Notes: a model not told the origin generated them from the sequence alone. A stretch of 63,615 nucleotides of DNA from Bacteroidales bacterium (GCA_017617035.1 JAFZWV010000023.1:1-63615); one strand, 5' to 3'. Numbered from the stretch's first letter, positions 15,938 to 24,586 are shown. Numbers and translations: made by a program.

Positions 15938-18900
15938 TTCGCAGCTAGTTTTTTCTGTTTTCTTCTTTCCTGCCTTACCGCGAAAACGCAGTATATTGTA
16001 GGAATGAGCACGAGAGTGACGAGCGTGGAGATCGAAAGTCCCCAGCACACCACCACTCCGAGGCCCTGCCAGAGTTCGGAGCCCTCACCAAGGCCTATGG
16101 CCATAGGGAGCATACCGAGCACAGTAGTAAGGGTGGTCATAAGGATAGGGCGCAGACGGCTTCGGGCCGCGATGGACGAAGCCTCAACGGCGTTGTAGCC
16201 CCTTTCTCGCAGCAGTATCGTGTAGTCGATAAGAACGATACCGTTCTTCACGACTATACCCAACAGGATGATGATACCGATAAGGCCCATAACACCGATG
16301 GCCGAACCGCTCACGAGCATTCCAACCGCAACACCCACGAGAGCGAACGGAATCGAGAACATGATCACGAACGGCGAGAGGAACGACTCGAACTGCGCGG
16401 CCATCACGATGTAGACAAGCACGATGATGAGGATGATGAGGATGAGCATATCGCCGAACATCTCCTGCTGGTCTTCGTAATCGCCCGCGATGACGGTCGT
16501 CAGCTCGGCCGGAATCTCAGTCGCATCAATCACCTTCTGGGTCTTGGCCACAGCGTCGCTGAGCGCAACGCCGTTCTTGACTATGGCGCTGAGGGTGATC
16601 AGGCGCTCGCGGTCCTTGCGCTCGATGGTCGGAGGGACCTCGGTCTCGACGAGCGTTCCGAGCTCTTTCATCTTCACGGGCTTGCCCATGGCGTTGACTA
16701 TGGTTATGTTCTCCATGTCCTCTATCGAGCGGCGGAACTCGGGGGCGTAGCGCACGCGGATGTTGTATTCCTCGCCGTCTTCACGGTAGTAGGAGGCAAC
16801 CTGGCCCGACATGGCCGCGCTGAAAGCGGCGCCTGCTGTAGAAGAGGTAAGGCCGTTGAGCGCGAGCTTCGTGCGGTCGAAGTTGATCTGGTACTCGGGC
16901 GTGTACTCGTCGCGCGAGAGGCTCACCTGCACGAAGTCATTCTCCTTCGAGAGCTGGTCGCGAAGCTCGCGGGCTACCTGGTCGGTGGCGGCGAAGTCAT
17001 AGCCGTAGATCTCAACCTCCACGGTCGCAGCGCCGCCCATTCCACCGCCTCCCTCGTAGACGAGGCCCTTGCGGATCTGGGGGTAATGTGATAGGATGCC
17101 ACGGATGACGGTCGCGATCTCGTCGGAGCTGCGCTTACGAGTATCGACCGTGCCAACATTGAGGTTCATTGAGATAACGTGGGTGCCGTTGCTCTGCATG
17201 TTGGCGAAGGTGTTGTCGGTGTCGGCCTGGCCGTAGGTGATGTTGATGATCTGCAGCTCGGGGACGGCTTCGACTATCTCGTCGTAGATGTTGCGGGCGA
17301 GCTCGGCGGTCGTCGCCTGGGCGGTTCCTACGGGGAGGTTTATGTTAACCCTGATTCGGCCTTCATCCGTCTTCGGGAAGTATTCGGTCTTCATGCGGGG
17401 CACATAGAGGGCCGCTGTCACGATGAATATTGCGAAAGCGCCGAGGACAACCCAGCGGCGGTGAGTCGTACACCAGCGGATGAGCCTGCCGTAGCCGGCC
17501 GAGATTTTGTCGAGGATCCGGTTCCATGGCATGAAGAAGATGTCGTAGAGCTTGCCGCTGCGTTTACCGCTGCGAAGAAAGCGACTGCAGAGCATCGGGA
17601 CTAGGGTCAAGGCTGCCGTTGTCGAGACTATCATGATGATACTGACGATCCAGCCCAGCTGCCTGAACATGACACCGGTAAAGCCGCGTATCATGGTAAG
17701 GGGCAGGAACACGCAGAGCATCGTGAGGGTCGAAGCGATAACCGAGATCGAGACCTCGCCAGTCGCGAGCACGGCCGCTTCCTTCGGCTTTTCGCCACGG
17801 TCGAGGTGCGTCGTTATGTTCTCCAGGACGACGATGGCATCGTCCACGACCATGCCTATAGCTATCGACAAGGCGGACATGGACACGATATTGAGCGTAT
17901 TGCCAGTTGCGAACAGATAAACGATGGATGCGAGCAGCGCCACCGGAATCGACAGCACGATGATGAAAGTCGCCCTCCAGCGCCCAAGGAACAGGAACAC
18001 GACCAGCATAACCACCAGGAAGGTGATGATGATCGTGTCGCGCAGGGTGTTGATCGTGTTGATGATATTGGTCGAGCCGTCGACGACTGTTTCAATCTTG
18101 ATATCCGAAGGGAGGTTGCGCTCAATCTTGACGAGCTGCTTCTTTACCTTGCGGATAACGTCTACGGTATTCGCGCCAGACTGCTTTTGGATAATGATAC
18201 GGGCGCTGCGGCGGCCGTTGGTGTAGGATTCCTGCTCGCGTTCCTGGCTGCCGTCGCGAAGCGTCGCCACATCGCGGAGGTATACGGTCTTGCCGTTTGC
18301 GGTGCTGACTACTATGTCAAGCATTTCCTGGGGCGATGTAAACTCTTTCTGTACACGGAGGGTGTAGGTATCGGAGCCGACGTCGATGTTTCCCGAAGGG
18401 ATGTTGCGGTTTTCAGCCGCGATTATCTGAGCGATTGTGCTGACCGTAAGCCCGTAAGCCTGGAGCTTATTGGGGTCGCAGTAGACCTGGATTTCACGGG
18501 TGGGGGCACCGGCCACCGAGATTGTTCCGACGCCGCTGACGCGGGCGAGCGGGGTAGCGAGACGATCGTCGAGGATCTTGTCGAGGCCCGGGAGCGACTC
18601 GTCAGCGGTGGCGGAGAGGATCATGATAGGCATGTCCTCCGCACTAAACTTGAAGATGGTAGGCAGGCTCACCCCGTCGGGCAGAGAGGTCGCGACCATG
18701 TCCAATTTGTCGCGGACGTTGTTGGTCGCCTCTTCTATGTCGGTTCCGTATTCGAAGGTGAGGGTAAGGAGGCTGATGTTCTCCTTGGAATTGGAGGTCA
18801 GCTCCTTAAGGTCGGCCACACCGTTGAGCGCGTTTTCGAGCACCTTCGTCAGGTTGTTCTCAATATCTTCGGCGCTGGCTCCCGGATACGAGCTCATGAC

Positions 18901-19038
18901 CATAATGGTGTTGCTCTCGAATTCAGGGAACTGGGCTATGCTCGTCTTGGTAAGCGAGTAGACGCCGAATATTATGAAAACGACGAAAATGAGCGCGGTG
19001 GTTACCGGCTTGCCAACTGATGTACGGTAGATGCTCAT
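15934..19038 (-). CDS. RND efflux transporter permease (AcrB-type)
   Basis: A 1034-residue inner-membrane RND antiporter, full length for the family. Twelve membrane segments and two large periplasmic loops are visible, and the proton-relay aspartates lie in transmembrane helix 4 (GMVVDDAIVVLENI). With the adaptor and TolC genes upstream it forms a complete tripartite exporter. The N-terminus (TTALIFVVFIIFGVYSL) is typical of Bacteroidota hydrophobe/amphiphile exporters. Substrate unknown. Confidence 0.95.
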   Translation of the reverse strand: MSIYRTSVGKPVTTALIFVVFIIFGVYSLTKTSIAQFPEFESNTIMVMSSYPGASAEDIENNLTKVLENALNGVADLKELTSNSKENISLLTLTFEYGTDIEEATNNVRDKLDMVATSLPDGVSLPTIFKFSAEDMPIMILSATADESLPGLDKILDDRLATPLARVSGVGTISVAGAPTREIQVYCDPNKLQAYGLTVSTIAQIIAAENRNIPSGNIDVGSDTYTLRVQKEFTSPQEMLDIVVSTANGKTVYLRDVATLRDGSQEREQESYTNGRRSARIIIQKQSGANTVDVIRKVKKQLVKIERNLPSDIKIETVVDGSTNIINTINTLRDTIIITFLVVMLVVFLFLGRWRATFIIVLSIPVALLASIVYLFATGNTLNIVSMSALSIAIGMVVDDAIVVLENITTHLDRGEKPKEAAVLATGEVSISVIASTLTMLCVFLPLTMIRGFTGVMFRQLGWIVSIIMIVSTTAALTLVPMLCSRFLRSGKRSGKLYDIFFMPWNRILDKISAGYGRLIRWCTTHRRWVVLGAFAIFIVTAALYVPRMKTEYFPKTDEGRIRVNINLPVGTAQATTAELARNIYDEIVEAVPELQIINITYGQADTDNTFANMQSNGTHVISMNLNVGTVDTRKRSSDEIATVIRGILSHYPQIRKGLVYEGGGGMGGAATVEVEIYGYDFAATDQVARELRDQLSKENDFVQVSLSRDEYTPEYQINFDRTKLALNGLTSSTAGAAFSAAMSGQVASYYREDGEEYNIRVRYAPEFRRSIEDMENITIVNAMGKPVKMKELGTLVETEVPPTIERKDRERLITLSAIVKNGVALSDAVAKTQKVIDATEIPAELTTVIAGDYEDQQEMFGDMLILIILIIVLVYIVMAAQFESFLSPFVIMFSIPFALVGVAVGMLVSGSAIGVMGLIGIIILLGIVVKNGIVLIDYTILLRERGYNAVEASSIAARSRLRPILMTTLTTVLGMLPMAIGLGEGSELWQGLGVVVCWGLSISTLVTLVLIPTIYCVFAVRQERRKQKKLAAK

Positions 19039-20060
19039 TACTCGATAACGTTTACTTTGGAGCCGTTGCGCAGGGCGCCATGGCCGCTGGAGATAATTGT
19101 TTCTCCCTCGCTGAGGCCGCTGAGGACCTCGTACTGATCGCCGAGGTGGCGTCCGAGTTCGACCACCCTGACGCTGACGGTTTGATCTTCCTTGTCGAGG
19201 ACAAAGACCGTCTTCACTCCGGAGCCCTGCTGCTTGACGATAGCAAGGTCAGGGATAAGGATGCGGCTGGCGCTGCCGAAGATAAGGCGCGCATAGGCAT
19301 ACATTCCGGGACGGAGTTCGTTCGAAGCGTTGGGGATATGGACCTCTGCGGTGATGGTATGGGTAGCAGGGTCGATGGTCGGATAAATTCGGGCCACCTT
19401 GCCTTTGAAGGTCTTGCCGGGGATAGCTTCGGTCTGGATCTCTGCTACCGCGTCTTTCTTAAGCAGCGAGTAGTCTTTCTCGGAGACGGAGACGAGGGCC
19501 TTCAGAGGATTGACCTGCTGGACCACGAACAGGGGCGATGCCATGGAGTACATGTCGCCCTGGTCATAGTTCCTTGCGGTGACTACTCCTTCGAGGGGGC
19601 TCGTCAGAATTGTGTTGTCCTTAAGGTTCTTGTAGGCGCTCTGTCTTACCTTGTAGTTCAGTTCGACGGCCTCGAAGTCAGACTTGGAGACGCCGCCCTT
19701 TTCGTAGAGGGCTTTGGTGCGGTTGTAATCGCTCTCGGCGTTCTTGAGCTGCAGCTCGGCCTGGTCGAGGTTGGTGCGCTCCATCTCGGCGAGGGTCTGG
19801 CCCTTGCGTACCTTGTCGCCTATTTCAGCCTTGATGCTCACGATGCGGCCCGACGTCTGAGGGGCAATATTGTTGACCGCATATGCCTGGAGGGTGACTG
19901 AATAACTGTTGTCGATCGAGACTGTCTGCTTCTGGGCTACGATGGTCTTGACGTTGGGGAGAAGGAAGGCCCTGTCGTCCTGGGTTTTGGTCTGCTTCTG
20001 TCCGCAGGCTGCCAGGGTAAGAACCGCTGCTGCGAGAGCTACTGCTTTGATTGTATTCAT
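19038..20060 (-). CDS. RND periplasmic adaptor lipoprotein
   Basis: A 340-residue membrane-fusion protein. The signal peptide ends in lipobox LAAC with Cys19, so it is anchored in the inner membrane. A lipoyl/biotinyl-like hairpin region (GRIVSIKAEIGDKVRKGQ) and a short coiled coil (residues about 100-140) follow, then beta-barrel domains. Its last base is the first base of the permease gene. Confidence 0.94.
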   Translation of the reverse strand: MNTIKAVALAAAVLTLAACGQKQTKTQDDRAFLLPNVKTIVAQKQTVSIDNSYSVTLQAYAVNNIAPQTSGRIVSIKAEIGDKVRKGQTLAEMERTNLDQAELQLKNAESDYNRTKALYEKGGVSKSDFEAVELNYKVRQSAYKNLKDNTILTSPLEGVVTARNYDQGDMYSMASPLFVVQQVNPLKALVSVSEKDYSLLKKDAVAEIQTEAIPGKTFKGKVARIYPTIDPATHTITAEVHIPNASNELRPGMYAYARLIFGSASRILIPDLAIVKQQGSGVKTVFVLDKEDQTVSVRVVELGRHLGDQYEVLSGLSEGETIISSGHGALRNGSKVNVIE

Positions 20061-21511
20061 TTGGTTTGGTTTTCTTCTTCGAGGAAATCGTTGCCGAGGG
20101 TGCCTTCGAGGGCGGCCTTGGCCGTGAGGTAGTTGAATATCGACTGACCAGCGGTGAGCTGCGCCTGTGTGAGGGCAAGCTGGGCGTCGTTGAGGTCGGT
20201 GAGGGTGCTGCCGCCTATCTCGTAGGAGGCGAGGGTGATGTCGTAGGACTTGCGGGATGCCTCGAGTGCGGCGTCTGCTGCATCGAAGCTGCGCATGGCG
20301 GTCTCCATGGTGTTGAGACTCTGGCGTATGCTTATGCGCAGGCGCCTTTCGGTCTCGAGCTTCTGGATGTCGAGTTCTTCGGCCTGGACCTGGGCTGCCT
20401 TAATGCTGTGGTAGCGCTGGCCTCCGGCGAAAATGGGGATGCTGAGGGTCAAGCCCACGAACGAATATGGAGTCCAGTTGTAGTTCGAGAAGTCGAAGTC
20501 ATTGGCCATGGCGCTGTACTGGTAGGTAAAGCCCAGGGCGAGGCTCGGGAGGTTGGCGTATTTGCTGGCCTTGACCGAAGAGGCGAGCTGGGCGGCCTGG
20601 AGTTCGAGCTGGCGCATGGCGCTGTTGTTATCGAGGTTGAGCTCGTTTTCGCCGTAGAGGACGGTCATCTCTTCGGAGTAGTCGTGGAGCTCGCCTTTGG
20701 TATCAATCTGCAGGTCGAGGTCTACGCCCATGACAGCCTTGAGCTGCCATAGGGCCAGCGAGACCGCGTTCTCGGAGTCGTACATGTTGGGGATGGCGTT
20801 CGCCAGGGTAGTGAGGGCGCGGGCGAGTTCGAGATCAGAAGCTTTCTGGGCGTCGTGCCTCATCTTTATCTTTTCGCAGTTTGCGAGAGCGTTGTCGTAG
20901 ACCTCCTTGTATACCTTGGCGGCTTCCTTGGCGAAAAGGACCTGGTAGTAGGCCTGCTTGACCTGAGTGACCATATCCAGCCTACTGCTGCGCGCCTTTT
21001 CTACCGCGAGTTCGACTTCGTTGCCGCTGAGTTTGAGGGATTCCCAAACCTGGAAGTTGATAAGCGGCATCGAGGCGCTGAAGCCTGCCGAGAAGGAGTT
21101 CCAACGGCCGACTTCAATTCCTTTCTTGGAGCTGGAGGATGCGCTTGAACTGCTACCGGAACCGGAGCCCGAACCGCTGCCAGAGCCACCTGAGCCGCCT
21201 GAACCACCTGAACCGCCTGAAGCGCCGCCCATTATGCTGGACATGTCGAAGTCCATGTACATAACCTGCTTCTCGATGGTGCGCTGGAACGACGCCGACC
21301 CGTCGACCTTCGGGAACAGCGCGGCATACGAGCCTTTCTTGGCGTACTGCGCACGCTCAATCTCCTTGTCTGCGACCTTTACGGCTATGTTTTCGCTTAG
21401 CGCAATCTGCAGCGCCTGCTCTAGAGTTATTTCGATTGTGTCCTGCGGCTGCTGAATCTGCGTCGTATCCACCGCCGCCGCAATCGCCATTATACTAACT
21501 AATGCTATCAT
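20057..21511 (-). CDS. TolC-family outer-membrane efflux protein with Gly/Ser insert
   Basis: A 484-residue outer-membrane factor. The signal peptide is followed by two repeated helical halves typical of TolC. Residues about 95-130, encoded at 21122-21229, are almost pure glycine and serine (SGGSGGSGGSGSGSGS pattern), probably in an extracellular loop. The ATG at 21511 is chosen because upstream residues of the longer frame are not signal-like and cross the promoter at 21577. It heads the pump operon and overlaps the adaptor gene by four bases. Confidence 0.92.
   Translation of the reverse strand: MIALVSIMAIAAAVDTTQIQQPQDTIEITLEQALQIALSENIAVKVADKEIERAQYAKKGSYAALFPKVDGSASFQRTIEKQVMYMDFDMSSIMGGASGGSGGSGGSGGSGSGSGSGSGSSSSASSSSKKGIEVGRWNSFSAGFSASMPLINFQVWESLKLSGNEVELAVEKARSSRLDMVTQVKQAYYQVLFAKEAAKVYKEVYDNALANCEKIKMRHDAQKASDLELARALTTLANAIPNMYDSENAVSLALWQLKAVMGVDLDLQIDTKGELHDYSEEMTVLYGENELNLDNNSAMRQLELQAAQLASSVKASKYANLPSLALGFTYQYSAMANDFDFSNYNWTPYSFVGLTLSIPIFAGGQRYHSIKAAQVQAEELDIQKLETERRLRISIRQSLNTMETAMRSFDAADAALEASRKSYDITLASYEIGGSTLTDLNDAQLALTQAQLTAGQSIFNYLTAKAALEGTLGNDFLEEENQTK
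21122..21229 (-). repeat. Nine-base repeats coding the Gly/Ser tract in tolC
   Basis: Units like GGTTCAGGC on the minus strand repeat and diverge across this stretch, giving Gly-Ser-Gly runs and then Ser/Ala-rich sequence. Such arrays can change length by slippage. Confidence 0.75.
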
Positions 21512-21576
21512 ACTTTCCTTTATCGTCTTCGTGCGGCAACAACAATCGTGCCCGTACGCGCACGAGCGACGAAACG

Positions 21577-21584
21577 CAAAGATA
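21577..21584 (-). promoter_or_regulatory. -7 element of the efflux operon
   Basis: TATCTTTG on the minus strand, 65 bases before the tolC ATG. The leader contains TCGTGC(8)GCACGA, a 6-bp palindrome that could bind a repressor. No dedicated regulator gene adjoins it. Confidence 0.65.
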
Positions 21585-21596
21585 ACCACATTTTTG

Positions 21597-21629
21597 GACT
21601 TCTCCCCCCTGTTTTACGGGGAGTAGTCC
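21597..21629. repeat. Palindromic repeat family A, copy 3
   Basis: GGACTTCTCCCC and GGGGAGTAGTCC form a near-perfect stem, followed by AATTTTCGAGTTA, the inverted form of the flank of copy 2. It lies upstream of the tolC promoter, between two genes read on the same strand. Confidence 0.7.
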
Positions 21630-21720
21630 AATTTTCGAGTTAGAGTCATGCCCGGCTCCGGCCGGGCATCTTAATCTATTCTGTAACTGGACGGATGGCA
21701 AAGAGTACCATTATTTCAAA

Positions 21721-22206
21721 TTATTTGTCAGACTCAAGCAACAATTGCTTAAACATAGGCACAACCTTGCCGTGTTCACCCTTAACCTCGTTGCGCTCAA
21801 ACCCACACTTTAGATAAAAACCTTCTGCTGAATAACGTTTGTTATGGTAAGCGTCGACTGTGAGAAAAGGATAGTGTTTGCTGCGAGCATATGATTCAAT
21901 TGTTTGAACGACTTTCGTTCCTATGCCCTGTAACCTATAGTCTCGTCTCACGGCGATGAAGTCTATTTCTATTGATGGGTATGCCTTACCATCCAAAGCA
22001 ATTGAAGCTTCACTATAAACGAATACCGCCACGGGCTCATCCATAACGGAAACAATAAATGAATCGCACTCTACCTCAGAGACAAAAGAAGATAAACCGT
22101 TCTCCCTTTTGTGTATGAGTTGGTCGATAGCGCGCTCGCCACAGAAAAAAGAAGAGAGGACTTCAACATTGGAAGTCCTCTCGAATTGCAGCATATTGTC
22201 TGTCAT
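21721..22206 (-). CDS. GNAT acetyltransferase, toxin-like
   Basis: A 161-residue Gcn5-related N-acetyltransferase. The acetyl-CoA loop is RLQGIGT near residue 97, and the N-terminal FFCGERAIDQLIH resembles the start of TacT/AtaT-type toxins, which acetylate aminoacyl-tRNA. The DNA is visibly more A/T rich than neighbouring genes. Its ATG overlaps the stop of a 46-codon gene, with which it forms a two-gene unit. The toxin role is inference; an ordinary GNAT remains possible. Confidence 0.8.
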   Translation of the reverse strand: MTDNMLQFERTSNVEVLSSFFCGERAIDQLIHKRENGLSSFVSEVECDSFIVSVMDEPVAVFVYSEASIALDGKAYPSIEIDFIAVRRDYRLQGIGTKVVQTIESYARSKHYPFLTVDAYHNKRYSAEGFYLKCGFERNEVKGEHGKVVPMFKQLLLESDK

Positions 22207-22343
22207 TTCCAGGAAATGCTAAACTTATCTGGCATTCGGACTTTTCCGCCTGTCTTCTTATTATCTGTAGCTTCGAGCTGCTTCTTTATCTCTTTAGCCC
22301 GATCGCCTTTTATCTCTTGTTTGGTTCTCTTGTATCCTATCAT
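22203..22343 (-). CDS. 46-residue protein paired with the GNAT gene
   Basis: A small basic protein (begins MIGYKRTKQEIKGDRAKEIK, ends MPDKFSISWK) with no family I recognise. It is supported by an AAAGGAGG Shine-Dalgarno 7 bases before the ATG (rare in this window), a TAGTTTTG box at 22363-22370, and an ATGA overlap with the GNAT gene. The position matches that of an antitoxin, but it is shorter than and unlike the ribbon-helix-helix DUF1778 antitoxins that accompany TacT. Confidence 0.65.
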   Translation of the reverse strand: MIGYKRTKQEIKGDRAKEIKKQLEATDNKKTGGKVRMPDKFSISWK

Positions 22344-22350
22344 ACTGAGT

Positions 22351-22370
22351 CCTCCTTTTGCGCAAAACTA
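22351..22370 (-). promoter_or_regulatory. Promoter and strong Shine-Dalgarno of the GNAT pair
   Basis: TAGTTTTG (22363-22370) matches TAnnTTTG, and AAAGGAGG (22351-22358) is a canonical ribosome binding site, the only such one I noticed in the window. Confidence 0.6.
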
Positions 22371-22428
22371 AAGAATGTTTTATTGAATAGCAATACCCTA
22401 AAGCCGCATTTTATTACTTTTTTCTCAA

Positions 22429-22497
22429 ATGAAAAGTACCTCTATACGCGAATTCATCCGTAGTCGAGAATCTTTTGTCCACCAAAAGCGAGAATAA
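22429..22497 (+). pseudogene. 22-codon fragment resembling a Phd/YefM-like N-terminus
   Basis: The frame begins MKSTSIREFIRSRESF and stops after 22 codons. SIREF followed by an arginine-rich helix is like the start of Phd/YefM-type antitoxins, but the rest is missing. It could be a decayed antitoxin or chance. Confidence 0.25.
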
Positions 22498-22516
22498 TAA
22501 AGTCCGCTGATTTCAC

Positions 22517-22524
22517 TATATTTG
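22517..22524 (+). promoter_or_regulatory. -7 element of lgt
   Basis: TATATTTG ends 7 bases before the lgt ATG, so transcripts would start at or next to the start codon. Confidence 0.7.
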
Positions 22525-22531
22525 CAGCGCT

Positions 22532-23425
22532 ATGTTGGATTTACTCGTAATACATTGGAATATCGACCCGGTGCTGATTCATCTGGGATCGCTGGGAATC
22601 AGGTGGTACTCACTGCTGTTTGTTTCCGGATTCATTTACGGCATTTACATTCTGCGGAATTTCTATCGCAGGGAGGGAGTGAGCGAGGATATCCTCGATC
22701 CGCTTCTTTATTCGATGCTGATTGCAGTTATCGTCGGCGCGCGTTTAGGACACTGCATTTTCTATGATCCGGGATACTATTTCGGAACATGGCAGGGTTT
22801 CGGCGAGGTTTTTATGCCCTGGAAGGGCGGCCTGGCAAGCCATGGCGGCGCCATCGGTATACTTCTAGCGATGTGGTGGTACACCAATAAGTACGGAAAA
22901 AGAGAGGGATTCGATCTGCTTTGGATTCTGGATAAGCTTGTGATTATCATCTGCTTCGCAGGAGCTTGTATCCGTATAGGTAATTTCTTCAATTCAGAGA
23001 TTTACGGCTACAATACCAGCCTGCCTTGGGGTGTGATTTTCGAGCGCAGCGGAGATCCGCTTCCGAAGCATCCGACCATGCTCTACGAGGCGCTGTGCTA
23101 CATCATTCTCGGATTGGTGATGCTGTTCCTCTACAACAAGAAGAACGACAAGATGTTCCGCGGAGAGTACCTCGGAATCTTCTTCACCTTTTGCTTCGGC
23201 AGCCGCTTCCTTCTTGAATTCACCAAGGCCCCTTCGAGGATTCTCTTTACCATCGGCGATACCGTCATTAACATGGGGCACATGTTAAGCGTGCCCTTCA
23301 TCATCGCCGGTATCGTGATCTGGATTTTGAGCGTTCGCAGCGGAAAACCCTCCAAAATTATCCGCGAACCCGTCAAGCCCGCGAAGAAGGAACCTACCCA
23401 CTACGCGAAACCGCTGAATCAATAG
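22532..23425 (+). CDS. lgt: Prolipoprotein diacylglyceryl transferase
   Basis: A 297-residue membrane enzyme that moves diacylglycerol from phosphatidylglycerol to the lipobox cysteine of prolipoproteins. The family signature RIGNFFNSEIYG (about residues 149-160) and HGGAIG near residue 108 are intact, and seven membrane segments are visible. It stands alone and is followed by a twin-hairpin repeat. It serves the many lipoproteins encoded here. Confidence 0.96.
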   Translation: MLDLLVIHWNIDPVLIHLGSLGIRWYSLLFVSGFIYGIYILRNFYRREGVSEDILDPLLYSMLIAVIVGARLGHCIFYDPGYYFGTWQGFGEVFMPWKGGLASHGGAIGILLAMWWYTNKYGKREGFDLLWILDKLVIIICFAGACIRIGNFFNSEIYGYNTSLPWGVIFERSGDPLPKHPTMLYEALCYIILGLVMLFLYNKKNDKMFRGEYLGIFFTFCFGSRFLLEFTKAPSRILFTIGDTVINMGHMLSVPFIIAGIVIWILSVRSGKPSKIIREPVKPAKKEPTHYAKPLNQ

Positions 23426-23426
23426 C

Positions 23427-23518
23427 GTGCATTCCTGGTCGGTTTTGCGACCAGATGTGAGCGTTTTGGGATAAAAATGAACATACCTGGCACGATTTCG
23501 CGCCAGGTATGCACGTTT
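23427..23518. repeat. Twin-hairpin repeat family B, copy 1
   Basis: Two hairpins about 30 bases apart: CCTGGT/ACCAG with a TTTTGC-type loop, then CATACCTGGC/GCCAGGTATG around ACGATTTCGC. The unit ends GCACGTTTA. A near copy lies at 35205-35297. It separates convergent genes and probably stops transcription in both directions. Confidence 0.85.
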
Positions 23519-23530
23519 AAATAAGATAGA

Positions 23531-24283
23531 CTAATAGTAATTCTGACTCCAGTCCCAGTCTTCTTCTGTTTGTGGCGGTATCGTAAAGACGCTGGTTACT
23601 TTTCTTGTTCCGCCGTTGAATTCAATAGTGAATTGCTGTCCTGAAACGGGCGCACTAGGGAAGGTGATTTTACCACAAGGGTTACAGGCATTAAAGTCAG
23701 CCAGTTTTAATTCATTCAGGGGAATGGTTATATTTGAATAAACCGGTTTCCGTGTCTGAACGCCGTTATTGTCATAGTGCCTTGCTTTTATCCAAGGCAT
23801 GCAAGTTTTGTAAGTGAAGTTTACAATAGAATTTAGGGATTCTCCCGCAGGGACACCTTCATAATCAAGGTTGGACGTTAGATTCACGTTGGTGAAATCG
23901 TGAATATAGGCAAATCCGCCAGGCTGGGCGTCTGTCATAAGAAATTTAACTGTATCCCCAAGTTCTTTTCGTATCTCATCGTATTTTTCCTCTGGGACAG
24001 GAATAGCTTTATGAGCGGGAGCAGGCGTTGAGTTGTCCAGCACGAACAAGATTTCCCGATCTGGCTTTTTGTCGTTATTATAGCGGTTGTCCGAACTGAT
24101 TGGATGAAATGATACAATATATCTAAACGACATAAAGTAGTATGGATACCATCTTGTCCAACCGCCCGCCCTCGTCTGTTCATGATCCTCGTTCTTGAAC
24201 GAATTCTCTGACGTACAAGCAAGCAGACCTATAGATAGAAGGCTTACAATAAACAATCCGAATTTTCTTGTGATTCTTTTCAT
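23531..24283 (-). CDS. Lipoprotein of unknown function
   Basis: A 250-residue exported lipoprotein. The signal peptide (FGLFIVSLLSIGLLAC) ends in a good lipobox. The mature part is rich in Tyr, Trp and Asn and ends with a beta-strand-like domain (FTIEFNGGTRKVTSVF). The DNA is A/T rich for this window. The ATG at 24283 is preferred to one at 24301 because it starts the signal peptide directly. I do not recognise the family; it could be surface exposed. Confidence 0.7.
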   Translation of the reverse strand: MKRITRKFGLFIVSLLSIGLLACTSENSFKNEDHEQTRAGGWTRWYPYYFMSFRYIVSFHPISSDNRYNNDKKPDREILFVLDNSTPAPAHKAIPVPEEKYDEIRKELGDTVKFLMTDAQPGGFAYIHDFTNVNLTSNLDYEGVPAGESLNSIVNFTYKTCMPWIKARHYDNNGVQTRKPVYSNITIPLNELKLADFNACNPCGKITFPSAPVSGQQFTIEFNGGTRKVTSVFTIPPQTEEDWDWSQNYY

Positions 24284-24303
24284 ATAGATTAGTTTTGACA
24301 CTT

Positions 24304-24311
24304 CAAATATA
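24304..24311 (-). promoter_or_regulatory. -7 element of the lipoprotein gene
   Basis: TATATTTG on the minus strand, 20 bases before the ATG at 24283. It overlaps the end of the gene remnant upstream. Confidence 0.6.
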
Positions 24312-24316
24312 TAAAC

Positions 24317-24508
24317 TTAGTCTACAAAATCATAATTACGGCCTAATGCCTGTAATTGGTAATAGTAATCTACCCCCTCTGGCGCGTTTGTTAGTTTTGT
24401 CGCAAGTAGCGGATTTGATGTCCCCTCCCAAACGTCGAAGCGACTATTCGCATAATACCCATTATACTTTCCTCCCCAGCCCCTGACGAAAAACTCTTCC
24501 TTACAATG
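24317..24508 (-). pseudogene. C-terminal gene remnant without a start
   Basis: The minus strand is open for 64 codons and ends in TAA. The translation looks like real protein (KEEFFVRGWGGKYNGYY, then RFDVWEGTSNP and DYYYQLQALGRNYD), but there is no ATG in frame and a stop codon closes the frame upstream. It is probably the 3' end of a lost secreted-protein gene, possibly related to the lipoprotein just downstream. Confidence 0.45.
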
Positions 24509-24534
24509 CTAAATCGAGGATCGTGAAAAAGTCA

Positions 24535-24570
24535 AAAAGAGAGCCTGCGCAATTGCGCAGGCTCTCTTTT
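24535..24570. terminator. Perfect palindromic terminator of pgk
   Basis: A 36-base perfect palindrome with AGAGAGCCTGCGCAAT as its left half core, flanked by A4 and T4, 17 bases beyond the pgk stop codon. Confidence 0.9.
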
Positions 24571-24586
24571 GCTTATGATTCAACAT

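Noticed and set aside
17806-19020. 404-codon frame antisense to the RND permease
   Set aside because: It mirrors the codon structure of a well-supported gene on the other strand and has no recognisable family.
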